Below the pieces are notes generated by a model. It made no database searches. It had not been told where the DNA came from and worked only from the letters and a program-made list of their open reading frames with translations. 64,000 bases of DNA, taken from contig JBOFUX010000026.1 of the NCBI GenBank assembly GCA_051652785.1, forward strand, positions 1-64,000, written 5' to 3'. Below, in pieces: positions 26,902-35,428 of the stretch. Positions within the stretch are counted from its first letter, which is position 1. Each line of letters begins with the position of its first letter. The position numbers were made by a program, and so were the translations under genes. Source of the DNA: JAGNZR01 sp051652785 (GTDB lineage: Bacteria > Fusobacteriota > Fusobacteriia > Fusobacteriales > Fusobacteriaceae).

Positions 26902-27034
26902 AAAAATACGGTATAAAATAAAAATTTTAATTAATTAAGACTCGATTATAAAAAAGTTTGAAATAAAGCTAAAAAAATCATGTATTTAATAAGTAAAGCA
27001 ACAACTTAAAAAGTATATAAAAATTATATAATTA

Positions 27035-27063
27035 TTGATTTTTCAAAAAATAAAAGGTAATAT
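27035..27063 (+). promoter_or_regulatory. Possible promoter of the methylaspartate cluster
   Basis: TTGATT at 27035-27040, a 17-base spacer and TAATAT at 27058-27063. The gap 26902-27155 is otherwise AT-rich. I looked for a cobalamin riboswitch, expected for a B12 enzyme, and saw none. Confidence 0.42.
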
Positions 27064-27155
27064 TAAGAATATAAAATATAAATATAAAACAAAAAGTATA
27101 AAACAAAAACATTAAAATAAAAAATTATTTAAAAAAATAAGTGAAGGGGGATAAA

Positions 27156-27572
27156 ATGAATAAAAATGGAAAAAAAATTGTAATTGGAGTAATAGGATCT
27201 GATTGTCATGCTGTGGGCAATAAAATTATTAATCATGTACTAGAGACAAGTGGATTTGATGTAGTAAATATAGGCGTTTTATCTCCTCAAGCAGATTTTA
27301 TAAATGCAGCTAAAGAAACTAATGCTGATGCTATAATAATATCTTCACTTTATGGTCATGGAGAATTAGATTGTAGTGGAATGAGAGAGAACTGTAATGA
27401 GGCAGGACTTAAAAATATTCTTCTCTACGTTGGTGGAAATATAGTTGTGGGAAAACAAGATTGGGTAGAGGTAGAGGGAAGATTTAAATTAATGGGATTT
27501 AATCGAGTATATAAACCTGGAACTCCGATTGAACTTACTACTGAGGACCTAAAAAAAGATTTAGGGCTATAA
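27156..27572 (+). CDS. glmS: Glutamate mutase small (cobalamin-binding) subunit
   Basis: A 138-residue B12-binding subunit (also called MutS) of adenosylcobalamin-dependent glutamate mutase, which interconverts L-glutamate and (2S,3S)-3-methylaspartate. The cobalamin signature DxHxxG is D16-C-H18-A-V-G21, with His18 as lower cobalt ligand. SSLYGHGELDC and YVGGNIVVGKQDW are further family markers. An in-frame GTG at 27141 overlaps the GAAGGGGG ribosome site, so the ATG at 27156 is chosen. It is first gene of the cluster. Confidence 0.95.
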   Translation: MNKNGKKIVIGVIGSDCHAVGNKIINHVLETSGFDVVNIGVLSPQADFINAAKETNADAIIISSLYGHGELDCSGMRENCNEAGLKNILLYVGGNIVVGKQDWVEVEGRFKLMGFNRVYKPGTPIELTTEDLKKDLGL

Positions 27573-27576
27573 AATT

Positions 27577-28983
27577 ATGAAAAACATATACTTAGCAATA
27601 GATTTTGGGAGTACTTATACAAAATTAACAGCAATTGATATAAAAAATGAAGAGATATTAGCAACCTCGAAATCCGTAACTACGGTAGAAAATGATATTA
27701 TGATTGGATTTAATAAAGCTTACGAAATTTTAAAAAAAAAAATCTCTAAACAAATAGATTTTAATGAAGTTAATTTTATTAAAAAAATAGCTTGTTCATC
27801 AGCAGCAGGTGGATTAAAAATGGTAGCTATCGGACTTGTTCCGGAATTAACTGCAGAGGCTGCTAAAAAGGCAGCTTTAGGAGCAGGGGCTAGAGTTATA
27901 AAAACTTATGCTTATGAACTTAATAACGAAGAATTATCAGAAATAAAAAAATTAGACTTAGATATAATTCTTTTAGCAGGTGGAACAGATGGTGGAAATA
28001 AAGAGTGTATTATTCATAATGCTAAAATGATAGTTAAACACAAAATAGAGGTTCCAATTATTGTAGCTGGAAATAAAAGTGCAATTGATGATATTAAAAT
28101 TATATTTAATAGTTTCAATAATTATTATAAAATAACTGAAAATGTTATGCCAATTTTAAATAAACTTAATGTAGAACCAGCTAGAGAAGTTATAAGACAA
28201 GTGTTTATGAATAAAATAATAGAAGCTAAAGGAATGAAAAAAGCTGAAGAGTTTATAGCTGGAATTTTAATGCCTACACCTGCTGCAGTATTAAAAGCAG
28301 CAGAAATTTTTTCAAAAGGAACAGACGAAGAGGAGGGGATAGGTGATATAATTGTTGTGGACATAGGAGGAGCAACAACCGATATTCACTCGATAGGAAA
28401 AGGTGAACCAACTCAACACTCTGTTATTCTTAAAGGATTAGAAGAACCTTTTTCTAAGCGAACTGTAGAGGGAGATTTAGGGATGAGATATTCTGCTGTT
28501 GCTTTATTAGAAGCTAGTAGTACTAAAAGAATAAAATATTATTTAGGCGAGAAATATAAGGATATAAATGTAAAAAAAAATTGTAAAACTAGATATGAAG
28601 ATGTAAAAATGATTCCAGAAAGAAAAGAGGAAATTGATTTTGATGAGGCCATGGCAAAAGTAGCAGTTGAAATTTCTATGGAAAGACATTGTGGAAAAAT
28701 AGAGTGTATTTATACACCTATGGGGACAATGTTTCAACAAATGGGGAAAGATTTATTAGAAACTCCTTATGTAATTGGAACTGGTGGTGTAATTATACAT
28801 AGTAAAAATCCTGATGAAATATTAAAAGCGGGAAATTTTACAGAAGAAAATCCTGTTAGTTTAAAACCAAAAGCACCTAAATTTTTAATAGATAAAACAT
28901 ATATACTATCATCTGTAGGACTTTTAGCTCAAGACTACCCAAATATAGCGTTAAGAATTATGAAAAAATATTTGATAGAATAA
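27577..28983 (+). CDS. glmL: Glutamate mutase reactivation ATPase GlmL/MutL
   Basis: A 468-residue ASKHA-fold ATPase. The phosphate-binding loops are visible: DFGSTYTKLTAID at residues 8-20 and IVVDIGGATTDIHSI near 263-277. It is encoded between the two glutamate mutase subunits. Its family is believed to reactivate the enzyme by exchanging damaged cobalamin. The start lies four bases after the glmS stop. Confidence 0.93.
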   Translation: MKNIYLAIDFGSTYTKLTAIDIKNEEILATSKSVTTVENDIMIGFNKAYEILKKKISKQIDFNEVNFIKKIACSSAAGGLKMVAIGLVPELTAEAAKKAALGAGARVIKTYAYELNNEELSEIKKLDLDIILLAGGTDGGNKECIIHNAKMIVKHKIEVPIIVAGNKSAIDDIKIIFNSFNNYYKITENVMPILNKLNVEPAREVIRQVFMNKIIEAKGMKKAEEFIAGILMPTPAAVLKAAEIFSKGTDEEEGIGDIIVVDIGGATTDIHSIGKGEPTQHSVILKGLEEPFSKRTVEGDLGMRYSAVALLEASSTKRIKYYLGEKYKDINVKKNCKTRYEDVKMIPERKEEIDFDEAMAKVAVEISMERHCGKIECIYTPMGTMFQQMGKDLLETPYVIGTGGVIIHSKNPDEILKAGNFTEENPVSLKPKAPKFLIDKTYILSSVGLLAQDYPNIALRIMKKYLIE

Positions 28984-29014
28984 TAAAAAGATTTAGGGAG
29001 GCGATTTTAATAAA

Positions 29015-30478
29015 ATGAAATTAAAATTCAAAAAATGGACAGAAGAAGAATTTTTTAAAGTTAGAGAAGAAGTTCTTAAACAGTGGCCAACAGGAAAAGA
29101 TGTAGATTTAGAAGAGGCTGTAAAATATCACAAAAATATTCCAGAGCATAAAAATTTCTCTAAAAAATTAGCAAAAGCAAAAAAAGAAGGAGTAACTTTA
29201 GCACAACCAAGAGCTGGAGTAGCTTTGGTAGAACAACATATAGAACTTCTTAATTTCTTAGATAAAGAAGGAGGAGCAGATTTGTTACCTTCTACAATAG
29301 ATTCTTACACGAGACAAAATAAATATGAAAATTGCCAGCATGGAATAAATGAGTCTAAAAAAACTGGTCGATCTATGCTCAATGGATTTCCAGGTGTAAA
29401 TCATGGAGTTAAAGGGTGTAGAGAAGTTGTTGAAGCTGTAAATTTACCATTACAACTTAGACATGGGACACCAGATGCTAGACTTCTTTCTGAAATTATG
29501 ATAGCAGCAGGTTTTACTTCAAATGAAGGGGGAGGAATATCATATAATATTCCATATGCAAAATCTGTATCTTTAGAGCAAACAATAATTGATTGGCAGT
29601 ATATAGATAGATTAGTAGGATGGTATGAAGAGCAAGGTGTAACAATAAATAGAGAACCTTTTGGTCCTTTAACAGGAACGTTAGTCCCAGCTTCTATGTC
29701 TAATGCAGTTCAAATTTTAGAGTGTTTATTAGCGGCAGAACAAGGAGTTAAAAATTTAACTTTAGGTTATGGGCAATGTGGAAATTTAATTCAGGATATA
29801 GCTGCTATCAGAATGTTAGAAAAACAAGCTATAGAATATTGTAATGAATATGGATACAAAGATATATTGATAACAACAGTATTTCATCAGTGGATGGGAG
29901 GTTTTCCAGAGGATGAGGCAAAAGCATTTGGAGTAATTTCTAATGGTGCATCAGCGGCAGCTTTGGCAGGAGCAACAAAGGTTATTGTAAAAACACCTCA
30001 TGAAGCAATAGGAGTTCCAACAAAAGAAGCAAATGCTCAGGGAATAAGAACAACAAAAATGGTTCTAAATTTGTTAAAAGGACAAAAGTTCCCTATGTGT
30101 GATGAACTTTCTGAAGAAATGAATATAATAAGAGAAGAAGTAAAACAAATACTCGATAAAGTTAAAGAGCTAGGAAATGGAGATTTAGCTATAGGAACAG
30201 TTAAAGCTTTTGAACAGGGAATATTGGATATTCCATTTGCACCATCAAAATTTAATGCAGGAAAGATGTTACCTGCTAGAGATAATGAAGGAAAAATTAG
30301 ATATCTAGCAGTGGGGAATGTTCCTTTCACTGATAAAATAAAAAAATTCAATATGAAAAAATTAGAAGAAAGAGGGGAAACTGAAGGTAGAAAAGTGGGA
30401 TTTCAAATGACTGTAGATGATATTTTTGCAGTGGGAAAAGGGAATTTAATAGGAAGACCAGAAAATTTTAATAAATAA
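29015..30478 (+). CDS. glmE: Glutamate mutase large (catalytic) subunit
   Basis: A 487-residue epsilon subunit with a TIM-barrel active site that binds glutamate. Family segments are present: VTLAQPRAGVALVEQHIELL near residue 65, RHGTPDARLLSEI near 149, EGGGISYNIPYAKSV near 175 and EPFGPLTGTLVPASMSNAVQ near 215. It pairs with GlmS and adenosylcobalamin to start the methylaspartate route. The gap to glmL is 31 bases and contains the ribosome site AGGGAGGCG. Confidence 0.96.
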   Translation: MKLKFKKWTEEEFFKVREEVLKQWPTGKDVDLEEAVKYHKNIPEHKNFSKKLAKAKKEGVTLAQPRAGVALVEQHIELLNFLDKEGGADLLPSTIDSYTRQNKYENCQHGINESKKTGRSMLNGFPGVNHGVKGCREVVEAVNLPLQLRHGTPDARLLSEIMIAAGFTSNEGGGISYNIPYAKSVSLEQTIIDWQYIDRLVGWYEEQGVTINREPFGPLTGTLVPASMSNAVQILECLLAAEQGVKNLTLGYGQCGNLIQDIAAIRMLEKQAIEYCNEYGYKDILITTVFHQWMGGFPEDEAKAFGVISNGASAAALAGATKVIVKTPHEAIGVPTKEANAQGIRTTKMVLNLLKGQKFPMCDELSEEMNIIREEVKQILDKVKELGNGDLAIGTVKAFEQGILDIPFAPSKFNAGKMLPARDNEGKIRYLAVGNVPFTDKIKKFNMKKLEERGETEGRKVGFQMTVDDIFAVGKGNLIGRPENFNK

Positions 30479-30538
30479 TTCTAAAATATAACAAATAAAA
30501 AAATTTAAAATAAACCTAAATATACAAAGGAGAAAAAA

Positions 30539-31783
30539 ATGAAAATAATTGATGTAGTTTGTTCTGCAGGAAAAACAGGGTTTTATTTTGATGATCAAGT
30601 AGCTATAAAAGCAGGAGCTGAGCATGAGGGTTTTGCTTATGTCGGAGAGCCAGTAACATCTGGATTTAAAACTATAAGACAGGCTGGAGAATCTATAGCT
30701 ATAATGTTAATATTAGAGGATGGACAAGTTTCTTGTGGTGAATGTGCTGCTGTTCAATATTCTGGAACAGGGGGGAGAGATCCATTATTTTTAGCATCAG
30801 AATTTATTCCACTTATAGAAAAAGAAATTGCACCTAAATTAATTGGAAGAGATTTATCAAGTTTTAGATCTTTAGCTGAAGAGTTTGATTCTATGCTAGT
30901 AAACGGAAAAAGATTACATACAGCTATAAGATATGGAATTACTCAAACTATATTAGATGCAGTAGCTAAAACACATAAAGTGACTATGGCTGAAATAGTT
31001 CAAAAAGAATATGATACTAAAGTTGAAATTTCAAGAAGACCAATATTTACTCAATCAGGAGATAATAGATATGAAAATGCAGAAAAAATGATAATAAAAA
31101 CTGCAGATGTTTTACCCCATGCACTTATAAATCATATGGAAACTAAGCTTGGTAAAAATGGTGAAATCCTACTTGAATATGTAGTATGGTTAAGAGATAG
31201 AATAAAATCATTAAGAGCAGATGTTTCATATTCTCCAATTTTACATATAGATGTTTATGGTACTATTGGAATGGCATTTGATTGTAATGTAAGCAAAATG
31301 GCCGATTACTTACAAACATTAGTTGATGCAGCAAAACCATTTAAATTACGAATTGAAGGACCTATGGATGTTGGAAGTTTGGAGGGACAAATAGATTCCC
31401 TATCAGCTTTAACAGCAGAAGTGGATAGAAGAGGAATGGATATTGAGTTAGTTGCTGATGAGTGGTGCAATACATTATCCGACATAAAAGCATTTGCAGA
31501 TAGAAAAGCTGGTCATGTAGTACAGATAAAAACACCTGATTTAGGTGGTGTAAACAATATAGCAGATGCAATTCTTTATTGTAATAAAGTAGGAATAGGT
31601 TCTTATTCTGGTGGGACTTGTAATGAGACAAATAGATCAGCAGAGATAACCACTAATATAGCTATGGCTTGTGGAGCTCTTCAAGTTTTAGCTAAGCCAG
31701 GGATGGGCGTAGATGAAGGATATATGATTGTAAATAATGAGATGAACAGAGTAATGGCTCTAATAAAGAAACGAAAAAAATAA
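30539..31783 (+). CDS. mal: Methylaspartate ammonia-lyase
   Basis: A 414-residue enolase-superfamily enzyme that converts 3-methylaspartate to mesaconate and ammonia. All key residues fall at the numbering of the Clostridium tetanomorphum enzyme: metal ligands Asp238, Glu273 and Asp307, general base Lys331 (VVQIKTPDLGG) and His194. It follows glmE by 60 bases. The last 46 bases, covering the C-terminal residues and joining the stop, are repeated in tandem after the gene, without effect on the protein. Confidence 0.97.
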   Translation: MKIIDVVCSAGKTGFYFDDQVAIKAGAEHEGFAYVGEPVTSGFKTIRQAGESIAIMLILEDGQVSCGECAAVQYSGTGGRDPLFLASEFIPLIEKEIAPKLIGRDLSSFRSLAEEFDSMLVNGKRLHTAIRYGITQTILDAVAKTHKVTMAEIVQKEYDTKVEISRRPIFTQSGDNRYENAEKMIIKTADVLPHALINHMETKLGKNGEILLEYVVWLRDRIKSLRADVSYSPILHIDVYGTIGMAFDCNVSKMADYLQTLVDAAKPFKLRIEGPMDVGSLEGQIDSLSALTAEVDRRGMDIELVADEWCNTLSDIKAFADRKAGHVVQIKTPDLGGVNNIADAILYCNKVGIGSYSGGTCNETNRSAEITTNIAMACGALQVLAKPGMGVDEGYMIVNNEMNRVMALIKKRKK

Positions 31784-31832
31784 TGAGATGAACAGAGTAA
31801 TGGCTCTAATAAAGAAACGAAAAAAATAATGA
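31735..31832. repeat. 46-bp perfect tandem duplication at the mal 3' end
   Basis: The unit 31735-31780 is repeated exactly at 31781-31826, and its first six bases occur again at 31827-31832. The mal stop codon lies at the junction (31781-31783). The second copy is untranslated. Confidence 0.97.
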
Positions 31833-31866
31833 TAGCTCTATAAAGCATAATAACTTTAAATAGCTT

Positions 31867-31901
31867 AAAAAGAGGTTGACTTTTTAGATTAACCTCTTTT
31901 T
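31867..31901 (+). terminator. Terminator between mal and citD
   Basis: The stem AAAAAGAGGTT (31867-31877) pairs with AACCTCTTTTT (31891-31901), giving an intrinsic terminator with a T tail. It divides the cluster into glmSLE-mal and citDEF. Confidence 0.8.
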
Positions 31902-31904
31902 AAT
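31876..31904 (+). promoter_or_regulatory. Possible citDEF promoter overlapping the terminator
   Basis: TTGACT (31876-31881), a 17-base spacer and TTTAAT (31899-31904). The -35 spans the end of the left stem arm and the loop, and the -10 overlaps the T tract. Transcription would begin near 31911, ahead of the citD ribosome site (AAGGGG). Confidence 0.45.
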
Positions 31905-31934
31905 TAAAATTTAAAAAGATTATAAGGGGAAAAT

Positions 31935-32201
31935 ATGATAATAAATAAAATCTCTAAATGTGGAACATTGGAATCTAATGATATATATATTGTTTTATCT
32001 CCATCTGATAATGGAATTGAGATAGAGGTTGAGAGTAGTGTTGAAAAACAATTTGGAAAAGAAATAAAAAAAACAATAGAAAAAAAATTAAATGAGTTAG
32101 GAATAAAATCCGTAAAAATAAACGCAAAGGATAATGGAGCTTTAGATTTTACAATAAGAGCTAGAATAGAAGTTGCTGTAGCCAGGGGGTGTAAAAAATA
32201 A
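31935..32201 (+). CDS. citD: Citrate/citramalate lyase acyl-carrier (gamma) subunit
   Basis: An 88-residue acyl carrier protein. Ser14 in GTLESND is the residue that carries the phosphoribosyl-dephospho-CoA prosthetic group. It shuttles the acyl group between CitF and CitE. The stop shares one base with the citE start (TAATG at 32199-32203). Next to the methylaspartate genes it is more likely part of citramalate lyase, a homologue of citrate lyase, than of citrate lyase itself. Confidence 0.93.
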   Translation: MIINKISKCGTLESNDIYIVLSPSDNGIEIEVESSVEKQFGKEIKKTIEKKLNELGIKSVKINAKDNGALDFTIRARIEVAVARGCKK

Positions 32202-33067
32202 TGGAACTTAGGAGAACTATGTTGTTTATGCCAGGAAATAATCCTGGAATGCTTCAAACAGCTGATATATTTGGATCAGATTCTATTATTTTTGATTTAG
32301 AGGATGCTGTATCAATAACGGAAAAAGATTCAGCTAGAATTTTAATTAAAGAAGCAATGAAAAATTTTAACTATGAAGAGATAGAAATAGTTATAAGAAT
32401 AAATCCATTGTCTACTTCATTTGCTATGGAAGATATAGATATAATAGGAAGAATGAAACCAAATTCAATTATGCTTCCCAAAGCTGTTCCTGAAGACATA
32501 AAATTTTTAGATAAAACTTTATTGAAAATAGAAGAAGAAGAAGGTTTTGAATTAGGGAGTATAAAAATTCATGCTTTAGTGGAAACAGCTATGGGAGTTG
32601 AACTTGCTTATGAAACTGCAAGTGCAACCACGAGATGTGTTTCTATTGTCTTAGGAGGGGAAGATTTAGCAACGGATTTAGGAGTTAAACGGACTCATGA
32701 TTCTGAGGAACTTTTTTATGCGAGAACAAAAATAATAAATATCTGTAAAGCTTTAAAAATAGATGCGATAGATACTCCATTCACAGATGTGAATGATATT
32801 GAAGGCTTAGTAATAGATACTAAAAAAGCTAAAAAATTAGGATTTTCAGGAAAGTTAGCTATAAATCCAAGACAAATAGAAATAATTCATGAAATTTATG
32901 CTCCTACAAATGATGAAATAAAACATGCCATGAGAGTTGTGGAAGGAAAAAAAAATGCAGATAAATTAGGAATTGGAGTTTTTACACTAGATGGAAAAAT
33001 GGTGGATTTACCAATAATAAATCGAGCTTTAAATGTATTAAAAATTGTTAAAATTTTAGGATTATAA
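32201..33067 (+). CDS. citE: Citrate/citramalate lyase beta subunit
   Basis: A 288-residue TIM-barrel lyase of the CitE/HpcH group. It cleaves the citryl- or citramalyl-carrier to acetyl-carrier plus oxaloacetate or pyruvate. Motifs include RTMLFMPGNNPGML at the N-terminus, DSIIFDLEDAVS near 26-37, LVETAMGV near 125, and GGEDLATDLG near 152. Substrate choice cannot be read from sequence alone. The context favours citramalate. Confidence 0.95.
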   Translation: MELRRTMLFMPGNNPGMLQTADIFGSDSIIFDLEDAVSITEKDSARILIKEAMKNFNYEEIEIVIRINPLSTSFAMEDIDIIGRMKPNSIMLPKAVPEDIKFLDKTLLKIEEEEGFELGSIKIHALVETAMGVELAYETASATTRCVSIVLGGEDLATDLGVKRTHDSEELFYARTKIINICKALKIDAIDTPFTDVNDIEGLVIDTKKAKKLGFSGKLAINPRQIEIIHEIYAPTNDEIKHAMRVVEGKKNADKLGIGVFTLDGKMVDLPIINRALNVLKIVKILGL

Positions 33068-33091
33068 GCTTAATTAAATGTGGGGTGTAGA

Positions 33092-34633
33092 ATGAAAAAT
33101 ATGTTAGGAAGAGAGGTCCCCGAATTAATTGAAGGATATGGGGAAGTATTACAATATAAAGGTATATTAAATAAGAAATTTGGAAATATAAAAAAGGAAT
33201 CAACGTTTAAAATTATTTTACCTGGAGAAAAAAAACTTTTTACAGAACTAAATCAACTTATGAACTCTTTAAAATTAAGAAATGAAATGGTAGTTTCGTT
33301 TCATCATCATTTAAGAAATGGTGATTTTGTTTTAAATATGATAATGAAAGAAATTGAAAAAAGGGGATATAAAAATATAACTTTAGTAGCCAGTTCTATT
33401 TTTCCTTGTCATAAAGATTTGGTTCCCATGATAGAAAAAGGAGTTATAACAGGAATTTATTCAGCATATATATCTGGTCCTGTAGCAAAAGCTATCTCTC
33501 AGGGTAAACTAGAGAAACCTGCTGTTATGCACACACATGGTGGAAGAGCAAGAATATTTGAAGCAGGGGAACTTACAATAGATTTTGCTTTTGTTGCTGC
33601 TCCAACTTCAGATGAATATGGAAATATAAATGGAGTTGATGGAAAATCAGCTTGTGGTGCTCTAGGTTATGCTCATACAGATGTAGAATGGGCTGAAACT
33701 GTTATAGTAATAACTGATAATTTAGTTGAGTTTCCAAATCAAACAATTGAAATAAATCAAACTCATGTTGACTATGTTTTAGTTGTAGATGAAATTGGAG
33801 ACCCCAAAGGAATTGTTTCAGGTACAACTCAAATAACTAAAAATCCAATAGGACTTAAAATAGCAAATTTAACTTCTAAGTTTATAGGAGAATCAGGTTA
33901 TTTAAAAGATGGAATAAGTTTTCAAACGGGGGCAGGAGGAACTTCTCTAGCTGTAGCAGTGGAAATGAAAAATATGATGAAGAATAGAGGGATAGTAGGT
34001 AGTTTTGCCTCTGGAGGAATAACCGGATACATTGTTGATATGTATAAAGATGGATTATTTAAAAGTATTTTTGATGTTCAATGTTTTGATTTAGAAGCGG
34101 TGAAATCCATAAAAGAAAATAAAGCACACATGACCATGTCAGCTTCAATGTATGCGAACAGTAATAATAAAGGTTGTTTAGTTAATATGTTAGATATAGT
34201 TATATTAGGTGCAACTGAAATAGATACAAATTTTAATGTAAATGTAACTACAGGTTCAGACGGTTATATAATTGGCGGTTCAGGTGGACATTCAGATACA
34301 GCAGCAGGGTCAAAATGTTGTATTATTGTTTCTCAGTTAGTTAATGCAAGAATCTCAGTAATAAAAGATAAAATATCAACAGTAACAACTCCTGGAGAAA
34401 CAGTGGACGTATTAGTAACAGAAAGAGGAATTGCTATAAATCCTTTAAGAGAAGATTTAATCGAAAAATTTAAAAATTCAAACCTTCCAATAAAAACAAT
34501 GGAAGAACTAAAATCGATTGCTGATAAATTAATAGGAGAACCTTCTCCAATAGAATTTGATGATAAAATAGTGGCATTAGTCCAGTATAGAGATGGAAGT
34601 ACAATAGATGTGGTAAAAAAAATTAGATACTAA
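33092..34633 (+). CDS. citF: Citrate/citramalate lyase alpha subunit (CoA-transferase)
   Basis: A 513-residue acyl-carrier transferase subunit that exchanges acetyl for citrate or citramalate on the carrier protein. Recognisable segments are SFHHHLRNGDFVLNMI near residue 65, MHTHGGRARIFEAGEL near 145, and GGSGGHSDTAAGSKC near 390. An upstream GTG at 33080 would place the GGGGTG ribosome site inside the gene, so ATG 33092 is preferred. No citC, citG or citX activation genes are in the window. Confidence 0.95.
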   Translation: MKNMLGREVPELIEGYGEVLQYKGILNKKFGNIKKESTFKIILPGEKKLFTELNQLMNSLKLRNEMVVSFHHHLRNGDFVLNMIMKEIEKRGYKNITLVASSIFPCHKDLVPMIEKGVITGIYSAYISGPVAKAISQGKLEKPAVMHTHGGRARIFEAGELTIDFAFVAAPTSDEYGNINGVDGKSACGALGYAHTDVEWAETVIVITDNLVEFPNQTIEINQTHVDYVLVVDEIGDPKGIVSGTTQITKNPIGLKIANLTSKFIGESGYLKDGISFQTGAGGTSLAVAVEMKNMMKNRGIVGSFASGGITGYIVDMYKDGLFKSIFDVQCFDLEAVKSIKENKAHMTMSASMYANSNNKGCLVNMLDIVILGATEIDTNFNVNVTTGSDGYIIGGSGGHSDTAAGSKCCIIVSQLVNARISVIKDKISTVTTPGETVDVLVTERGIAINPLREDLIEKFKNSNLPIKTMEELKSIADKLIGEPSPIEFDDKIVALVQYRDGSTIDVVKKIRY

Positions 34634-34639
34634 AATATT

Positions 34640-34692
34640 TAAAAAAAAAGGTATAATTGAAGAGAATAAAAACTCTTTAATACTACCTTTTT
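34640..34692. terminator. Bidirectional terminator between citF and the TVP38 gene
   Basis: AAAAAAAGGTA and its complement TACCTTTTTTT enclose a second inner stem (GAAGAG with CTCTTT). A and T tracts flank both sides, so it can serve both converging transcripts. Confidence 0.8.
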
Positions 34693-34695
34693 TTA

Positions 34696-34712
34696 TTGAT
34701 AATTATTATCAA
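34696..34712. promoter_or_regulatory. Consensus-like Fur box in an unexpected place
   Basis: TTGATAATTATTATCAA is a perfect 8-1-8 palindrome. It contains the 7-1-7 Fur box consensus TGATAATNATTATCA described in Bacillus. It lies between two converging gene ends, so it does not sit at an obvious promoter. Confidence 0.5.
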
Positions 34713-34748
34713 CTTGATTTTCCGTATGTAATATCCATTTTAAATATA

Positions 34749-35399
34749 TTACTTCTTCAAATTAAATTTTTTTATCAAAAGAGTTATTAATAAGAGTAAA
34801 GTAGCGCTAATTCCAATTATAAAGAAAAACTCTTTAGAAGAACTAGCTAAAAGAGAACTACCTATTAAAACATAACTAATAACTCCGGGAATAATAAAAA
34901 TTGTAGATAAAAACCAATATTTAAAAAAAGATATGTTAGTAAGTCCATAGACATAATTTTGTAAAGTAAATGGAAAAATTGGAACTAGCCTTGTTGTAAG
35001 TAGTATAAGAGAGTCGTTTTTTTTAATTCCCTCATTAATCAATTTAAATATAGGAAGGGATTCATATTTTTTCATATTGTCTTTAAAAAAATATCTACCT
35101 AGTAAAAATGAACTTCCAAGCCCTAAACTTGCTCCTATTAAAGTAAAAAAAGAACCTTTAACAGGACCAAAAATTATACCACTACTTAGAGTTAATGGGG
35201 TAGCTGGCAAAAATAATATTGAAAAAAGAAGATATAAAATAATAAAAATAAATTGAGAATATTCATTATTTTTTAAAGTAAAAAGAAATATTTTTATTGT
35301 ATCAACATCAAGTTTACCAGGAAATACTTTAATTTTAAGAAAAACAAATATTAAAATTAAAATAATGAATATAAAAATTTTTTTTTTAATTTTACTCAT
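34749..35399 (-). CDS. TVP38/TMEM64 (DedA-like) membrane protein
   Basis: A 216-residue inner-membrane protein with about five to six hydrophobic segments. The SNARE-associated/DedA pattern is clear: FLPATPLTLSSGIIFGPVKGS near residue 65, GASLGLGSSFLLGRYF, and RLVPIFPFTLQNYVYGLTNI near 135. Related proteins move phospholipids or undecaprenyl phosphate across membranes. It follows the SPFH gene by 30 bases and is probably co-transcribed. Confidence 0.88.
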   Translation of the reverse strand: MSKIKKKIFIFIILILIFVFLKIKVFPGKLDVDTIKIFLFTLKNNEYSQFIFIILYLLFSILFLPATPLTLSSGIIFGPVKGSFFTLIGASLGLGSSFLLGRYFFKDNMKKYESLPIFKLINEGIKKNDSLILLTTRLVPIFPFTLQNYVYGLTNISFFKYWFLSTIFIIPGVISYVLIGSSLLASSSKEFFFIIGISATLLLLITLLIKKFNLKK

Positions 35400-35428
35400 A
35401 TAAATCTCCTATATTTTATAAAAAATAA

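Noticed and set aside
26902..27155. Cobalamin riboswitch upstream of the B12-dependent glutamate mutase
   Set aside because: None of the conserved B12-box core is present in this purely AT-rich spacer.
31362..31631. Minus-strand frame with many histidines and leucines
   Set aside because: It is the complement of the mal catalytic core and has no start signal.
31735..31832. Start of a CRISPR array
   Set aside because: The two units are contiguous with no spacers, and the first copy is coding sequence of mal.
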